Of a stretch of DNA of 11,070 nucleotides, positions 7,707 through 11,070 are shown one piece after another. The position numbers and the translations under genes are program-made. Positions within the stretch are counted from its first letter, which is position 1, and each line of letters opens with the position of its first letter. The stretch is taken from positions 1 to 11,070 of the forward strand of contig JAFLKZ010000118.1 of assembly GCA_019162915.1 (NCBI GenBank), read 5' to 3'. The notes beneath the pieces were generated by a model. That model was not told where the DNA came from and did no database searches. It worked only from the letters and a program-made list of their open reading frames with translations. Source of the DNA: Campylobacteraceae bacterium. Its GTDB lineage: Bacteria; Campylobacterota; Campylobacteria; Campylobacterales; Sulfurospirillaceae.

Positions 7707-9354
7707 TTTTATTCTCCATTTTTTCACCTTTGAAAATTTGTACTGGCTTTGTTTGAGGAGGCGTGTCGTTGAGCATTTTCTCCCACTTTTTAGCCTCTTG
7801 TTCGCTCATCTTTTTGGGTGATTCTGATTCTTTTTGGTTTTCACTCTTACTTTCTTTTGATTTCTCTTGAGATTCGTCTTTGGGTTCTTGTTTTTCTTGC
7901 TTATCTTGAGTATCTTTCTCGCCCTTTTGGTCGTCTTTTGGCTTCTCTTCTTTGGTCTCATCCTTCTCTTTTTTTTCTTCTTCTTTTTTTTGTTTCAAAA
8001 GCTCTAAATTATACTGTGTATCTGCATCTTCACTTATTTTCAACGCTTCCTCGTAAGCCTTTATTGCTTCATTAATTTGATTCATATTGACAAGTGTATT
8101 TCCTATATTGTGGAGTTTTTTGTGTTCCAATGCTGGTTCTTTACTTTTTATCTCTTTATAGAGTTCCAACGCTTTATCATATTTTTTTTCTTGATAAAGA
8201 GAATTAGCCAGATTATATTTTGAAGCATCGCTCTTTTTTTCATCTACTATTTGCGAAAAATAATGTGTTGCTTGCTCATACGCTTTATTTTCATAGGATT
8301 GTTCTGCCTCTTTGATAGTCCAAAAATCTAAAATGCCACTATGAAGATTTTGGACACCTAACAAGAAAAATGACGAAACTAAAATACGCTTTACATGTAA
8401 AGAGTTGAGTGCCAAGAAAAGTAGTGCAAGTGCCACAATAAGAGGATAGTAAAAAAGCTCTTTTGCATTGTCGTAACTCTGTTTAGATACTTCATTTTTT
8501 TCACTTTTTTGTACAATTTGCGCACATAACCACGCTATATCTGAGCTATCTCCACTTGTCGCCACATAAACGCCTCCCGTTTCAAGTGCTAATTTTTCTA
8601 ATTGATCAGCCCTTTTGGTAATCACCAAATTGCCGTGAGCGTCTTTTAAAATTTCTCCTTGCGCATCTTTGATAATGGTACCTTTAATCGTCCCCACCAA
8701 ATAAAGATGCACTCTAAAATTCTCTTTCTTTGCCATCTTGATAGACTCTTCTATCTCTTCACCATCAGCACCATCGCTCACAATAAGGATATCTTTAATC
8801 CCAAGAGGAAATGGCTCATAAAGTTTTTTGGCCGATGCCAAGGTTGAGAGAATGGAGCTTCCCTCACTCGTCATAGAATTTTGATTAAGGTGTTTGAGCA
8901 AGAATTGTAGGGTTGCTTTATCTTCACTAAAAGGGGCAACTAAAAAACCATCTTTTGAAAAAGCATTTAACGCGATTTTGAGGCTACTCAAATGGTTCAA
9001 CATCGTTTCGATGGCAACTTTTGAAAAAGTAAGCCTATTGGGGTAAATATCTTCCGCCAACATCGATTTTGAAACATCAAGACTAATGACCAAATATCCC
9101 ATCTGCTCACTTTTGATTTCTTCTTTTGGATTTACGACAATAATCGGTCGACATAACGAGAGAATAATACAGCTAAGTGCGCCAAGCAGTAACCATTTTC
9201 GAGATTTTTGAACGATACTTTGGTTGGCAACTGCTAATTTTTCTCTTATTGCAGGGGTGATAACCTCTTTATTTGTAGATTCGTGCTTCATCAAGACTAA
9301 AGCAAAGCCCAATAAAAGGAATAAACCTAAAAAATAAGGATAAACCAATATCAT
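7690..9354 (-). CDS. batB: BatB-BatC fusion: VWA domain plus TPR, Lys/Glu-rich tail
   Basis: This 554-residue membrane protein joins two Bat functions. An N-terminal span (about 4-22) and a second one (about 54-74) precede a VWA domain with a complete MIDAS metal site: D93-V-S-K-S97, Thr162 and Asp194 in VSDGADGEE. The region SLDVSKSMLAEDIYPNRL is the canonical BatB type. A short internal repeat (K-D-A-x-G, residues 229-243) lies in the loop before the L-x-x-L-A-x-x-T-G-G segment. A third span (about 302-318) is followed by about three TPR-like helix pairs (about 347-450; YNLANSLYQEKKYDKALELY and the next pair, HNIGNTLVNMNQINEAIKAY). Residues about 455-515 are almost only K, E, D, Q and S, then comes a conserved-looking W-containing end. 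The start ATG overlaps the batA stop (ATGA), with AGAGGA six bases upstream. It probably scaffolds an envelope complex; the ligand is unknown. Confidence 0.9.
   Translation of the reverse strand: MILVYPYFLGLFLLLGFALVLMKHESTNKEVITPAIREKLAVANQSIVQKSRKWLLLGALSCIILSLCRPIIVVNPKEEIKSEQMGYLVISLDVSKSMLAEDIYPNRLTFSKVAIETMLNHLSSLKIALNAFSKDGFLVAPFSEDKATLQFLLKHLNQNSMTSEGSSILSTLASAKKLYEPFPLGIKDILIVSDGADGEEIEESIKMAKKENFRVHLYLVGTIKGTIIKDAQGEILKDAHGNLVITKRADQLEKLALETGGVYVATSGDSSDIAWLCAQIVQKSEKNEVSKQSYDNAKELFYYPLIVALALLFLALNSLHVKRILVSSFFLLGVQNLHSGILDFWTIKEAEQSYENKAYEQATHYFSQIVDEKKSDASKYNLANSLYQEKKYDKALELYKEIKSKEPALEHKKLHNIGNTLVNMNQINEAIKAYEEALKISEDADTQYNLELLKQKKEEEKKEKDETKEEKPKDDQKGEKDTQDKQEKQEPKDESQEKSKESKSENQKESESPKKMSEQEAKKWEKMLNDTPPQTKPVQIFKGEKMENKNAITW
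7714..7717 (-). promoter_or_regulatory. Ribosome binding site that decides the batD start
   Basis: On the - strand GGAG is followed by AATAAAA and then ATG (7706). The seven-base spacing is ideal and favours this ATG over the in-frame GTG at 7727. The site lies within the last codons of the upstream VWA-TPR gene. Confidence 0.7.
8389..8402. repeat. Palindrome CTTTACATGTAAAG, copy 2 (in batB)
   Basis: An identical perfect 14-base palindrome lies in the VWA-TPR gene just after the third membrane span, encoding L-H-V-K within N-S-L-H-V-K-R (residues 319-322). It is in the same reading frame as copies 1 and 3. Confidence 0.9.
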
Positions 9355-10268
9355 ATATGTTCCTCTTTAAGCGTGAGTCCCATGTAAAAAAGTAATGTGA
9401 AAAAACCCAAGATGAGTGAGTACATGTAAAGATAATCTACGCTCACTTTTGACTGCGAACTTTGTAAACTTTTTTCCATTTTATCTATTCTAGAATAGAC
9501 TTCTTCTAGCATTTTTCCGCTACTGGCTTTAAAAAATGCTCCTCCACTTTGGTGTGCTATCATGTTTAAAACTTCTTCATCATATTCACCATTTCGTCCA
9601 ACACCGATGGCATAAACCTTTATTTTTTCACTCTCAATGGAGCGAAGCGCTGCGTCTAAAGAGATCTTTCCTGTCGTATTAAAGCCATCGGTTAGTAAAA
9701 TAATCACCTTTTCTTTGGCACTATTTTTTTGAAGTAATCGTGCTGCTAAAAAAAGGGCATCATACATCGCCGTTTTTTTTCCCGCACTATCTTTATCGAT
9801 ATTTTGTACAATCATCGAGGCACTTTGATGGTCAAAGGTCAAAGGGGTTGCAACATAAGCAAAATCCCCAAAGACAATAACCCCGATATTGTCATTTTCT
9901 CTTTGTTTGACAAAAGAAGAAGCTATCTGTTTGGAGAGTGTAAACTTACTTTGAAATGCACCATTACTGCTACTAAGTCCCCCTCTGCTCATCGATTCAC
10001 TGACATCCATCAAAAGCATCAAGGCGTGTGAAAAGTGCAAAGACTCTTCTTTATTTTTCATCACAGGCGAAGCCAAAGAGAAGATAAGCAGTCCAATGCT
10101 CAGCCATTTTAAAAAACTTAATAGCCTATTTTTCTTTACATGTAAAGGCATTGCCAAGAGGTGCGGTATGTAAATGAGCGAATTTTTACCTTTGCAAAAA
10201 TAGGCACACACAATAAATACAATGAATAAGAAAAAAACGTAAGGATATTCAAAACTAAAATTAGACAT
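9351..10268 (-). CDS. batA: BatA-like VWA-domain membrane protein
   Basis: This 305-residue protein has membrane spans at about 8-25, 50-68 and 280-298, bracketing a VWA domain that would face the periplasm. The MIDAS residues are present: D88-V-S-E-S92, Thr166 in KKTAMYDAL and Asp194 in LLTDGFNTTG. It is followed by VYAIGVG and SGGAFFKASS, both typical of BatA. Just after the first MIDAS motif the usual A-x-D-x-x-P-N-R-L stretch found in its neighbour BatB is replaced by a Ser/Gly-rich segment (RGGLSSSNGAFQ). Its start overlaps the stop of the preceding small membrane gene by eight bases and its own stop overlaps the next start (ATGA), so it is translated within the Bat chain. It probably forms a hetero-complex with the larger VWA-TPR protein. 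One copy of CTTTACATGTAAAG falls in the loop between spans 1 and 2. Confidence 0.88.
   Translation of the reverse strand: MSNFSFEYPYVFFLFIVFIVCAYFCKGKNSLIYIPHLLAMPLHVKKNRLLSFLKWLSIGLLIFSLASPVMKNKEESLHFSHALMLLMDVSESMSRGGLSSSNGAFQSKFTLSKQIASSFVKQRENDNIGVIVFGDFAYVATPLTFDHQSASMIVQNIDKDSAGKKTAMYDALFLAARLLQKNSAKEKVIILLTDGFNTTGKISLDAALRSIESEKIKVYAIGVGRNGEYDEEVLNMIAHQSGGAFFKASSGKMLEEVYSRIDKMEKSLQSSQSKVSVDYLYMYSLILGFFTLLFYMGLTLKEEHI
9418..9431. repeat. Degenerate copy of the palindrome (in batA)
   Basis: The bases TACATGTAAAG (9421-9431) match the core and right arm of CTTTACATGTAAAG, but the left arm is GAG instead of CTT. Here the coding frame differs (L-Y-M-Y), so this copy is not explained by a shared peptide. 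Confidence 0.55.
10134..10147. repeat. Palindrome CTTTACATGTAAAG, copy 3 (in batA)
   Basis: An identical perfect 14-base palindrome lies in the loop between membrane spans 1 and 2 of BatA, encoding L-H-V-K within M-P-L-H-V-K-K (residues 42-45). It is again in the same reading frame. Confidence 0.9.
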
Positions 10269-10629
10269 CTTTTTTACCTAAAAATGCTCTCAATAAATCT
10301 TTATCTTCTTGTATAAAGGGAGGCGTTTCTTTTTTATATTTATATTTTTCAAAATTCTTTAAAAGTTTCTCAAACTCTTCTTTTTTTGCTTCTTCGCAAA
10401 GATAAATTCCCCATTGCGAAATTGCGTAAGCACATGCTTTAGCATCATTAAAATCCAACGCATTAAGATGACTTAGCGCTATCTCTTTGGGACTAAGTAT
10501 CTTCTTTTTATTCCAATATTTAAAAAGAGTCCAGACCAATAAAAGAAATAATACCCCAGCTAAAATCAAAAGATATAAAGAATAATCTTCTATTTTTTCA
10601 AGCCCTTTAATGTCGCGTAACGCTTCCAC
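10261..10629 (-). CDS. Small single-span membrane protein of the Bat operon, DUF4381-like
   Basis: This 122-residue protein starts ALRDIKGLEK, has one strong membrane span (about 18-37), a KKK positive-inside boundary, then a helical cytoplasmic part (SPKEIALSHLNAL, then an A-rich helix with W and C). This order, and the position between the DUF58 gene and batA, match the small DUF4381 proteins seen in many Bat operons; the assignment rests on layout more than strong motifs. The start is GTG 10629-10627, with AGGGA (complement of 10637-10641) seven bases upstream, and there is no later Met. The GTG shares one base with the TAG of the upstream gene (TAGTG), and the end overlaps batA by eight bases. 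Its function is unknown; possibly it anchors the DUF58 protein to the VWA proteins. Confidence 0.62.
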   Translation of the reverse strand: MEALRDIKGLEKIEDYSLYLLILAGVLFLLLVWTLFKYWNKKKILSPKEIALSHLNALDFNDAKACAYAISQWGIYLCEEAKKEEFEKLLKNFEKYKYKKETPPFIQEDKDLLRAFLGKKDV

Positions 10630-11069
10630 TAAAATGTCCCTAGAAAAGAAGAAAGCTTACTATATGGATCTTCATTGGTATAAATTGTAAAATTTTTAAT
10701 GCCATTTTTTTTAAAATAACTCTCTAATTTCACGTCAAAAATTTTCTGCTTTTTAGTATACGCCTTAACAAAACTAGCATCAACTATAACTTTCTCTTCT
10801 TTAAGCGTTTGGGGGTCTTTGACAAAAATACCTCCCGCGATAAAAGGTTCTTCTTCAAAGTGGTCTCGTATTTTAATGGCAATAACTTCATGTTTTTTAG
10901 CAATTGCCGCCACTTTTGGCATATCAAAAAAATCACCAATGATAAAAAGTAAGGAGGGTTTTTTAATGTGATGAAGTGCATATTTTTCAACAAAATCCCA
11001 ATCAATAGTATTGCCAATTAAAGGTGTTTGTAGTGTTGTTTTAATGGCTTCCCTCACCATGGCTTCTTT
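10629..11069 (-). CDS. DUF58-family protein, C-terminal part, cut by the window end
   Basis: Only the C-terminal ~146 codons are visible, and the frame is open to the window edge (K-E-A precedes the first visible Met at 11060), so the gene begins outside. What is seen matches the VWA-like C-terminal half of DUF58 proteins: a hydrophobic strand ending in an acidic turn (PSLLFIIGDFFD, residues 35-46 counted from that Met), A-K-K-H-E-V-I-A-I-K-I-R-D (54-66), an acidic E-E-E-P (69-72) where the family has a D-P-x-E-like motif, and a strand-turn-strand end. The DUF58 signature box itself would lie upstream. In Bat operons this protein normally follows a MoxR AAA+ ATPase gene, expected just beyond 11070. 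It is soluble here, with no membrane span visible, and 1-base-overlapped with the next gene. Confidence 0.72.
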   Translation of the reverse strand, partial: KEAMVREAIKTTLQTPLIGNTIDWDFVEKYALHHIKKPSLLFIIGDFFDMPKVAAIAKKHEVIAIKIRDHFEEEPFIAGGIFVKDPQTLKEEKVIVDASFVKAYTKKQKIFDVKLESYFKKNGIKNFTIYTNEDPYSKLSSFLGTF

Positions 11070-11070
11070 T

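Noticed and set aside
7707..7727. GTG start for batD at 7727
   Set aside because: Its only AAAGG is directly adjacent to the codon and it puts charged residues ahead of the signal sequence. ATG 7706 has GGAG at ideal spacing.
7818..8075. Hydrophobic + strand open frame opposite the batB tail
   Set aside because: It is the reverse complement of a Lys/Glu-rich tract, which automatically yields Leu/Phe/Ser-rich codons. It has no start signals of its own.
8623..8670. Tandem K-D-A-x-G repeat in BatB as a recent duplication
   Set aside because: The two eight-codon units differ at many third positions and also in residues, so any duplication is old. A similar segment is common in this VWA family loop.
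1..11070. Defence island, CRISPR, prophage or other new multi-gene system
   Set aside because: All genes belong to known conserved families in plausible chromosomal neighbourhoods. There are no nuclease/effector cassettes, spaced repeats, integrases or transposases.

Overview
The window is AT-rich, gene-dense chromosomal DNA that looks like a Campylobacterota (Epsilonproteobacteria) genome. The base composition and the mix of genes fit a Sulfurospirillum-like free-living species better than Campylobacter or Helicobacter. That genus-level guess is inference from protein character and neighbourhood. No mobile element, tRNA, rRNA or CRISPR array was found.

Left part (1-3153, + strand): the 3' part of a membrane sensor histidine kinase cut by the window start, then a small 2x[4Fe-4S] ferredoxin (fdxB type) and a Ppx/GppA-family phosphatase whose start overlaps the ferredoxin stop by one base. 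A strong stem-loop plus T-tract closes this unit at 3117-3153. Middle (3157-6311): the outer-membrane assembly protein BamA on the - strand, divergent from prephenate dehydrogenase tyrA on the + strand. They share a 101-base promoter region in which the two candidate -10 boxes overlap face to face inside an imperfect dyad.

Right part (6294-11070, - strand): a Bat ('Bacteroides aerotolerance') operon read right to left: the C-terminal part of a DUF58 protein (cut by the window end), a small single-span membrane protein resembling DUF4381 proteins, BatA (VWA), a BatB-BatC fusion (VWA plus TPR plus a Lys/Glu-rich tail) and BatD. Every junction overlaps (1, 8, 4 and 17 bases), so the five genes are probably translated as a coupled chain and their products probably act together at the cytoplasmic membrane. 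The batD 3' end overlaps the convergent tyrA 3' end by 18 bases, and a terminator-like hairpin for tyrA lies inside batD.

The most unusual signal is not a gene. The exact 14-base palindrome CTTTACATGTAAAG occurs three times in 3.2 kb (6981, 8389, 10134), each time inside a bat gene and in the same frame, encoding Leu-His-Val-Lys in three unrelated protein contexts. Degenerate copies lie in bamA and batA. This looks like a highly iterated genomic palindrome or a recurrent protein-binding site that coding sequence has accommodated. Otherwise the window is ordinary conserved housekeeping and accessory membrane biology, and I see no convincing new multi-gene system.
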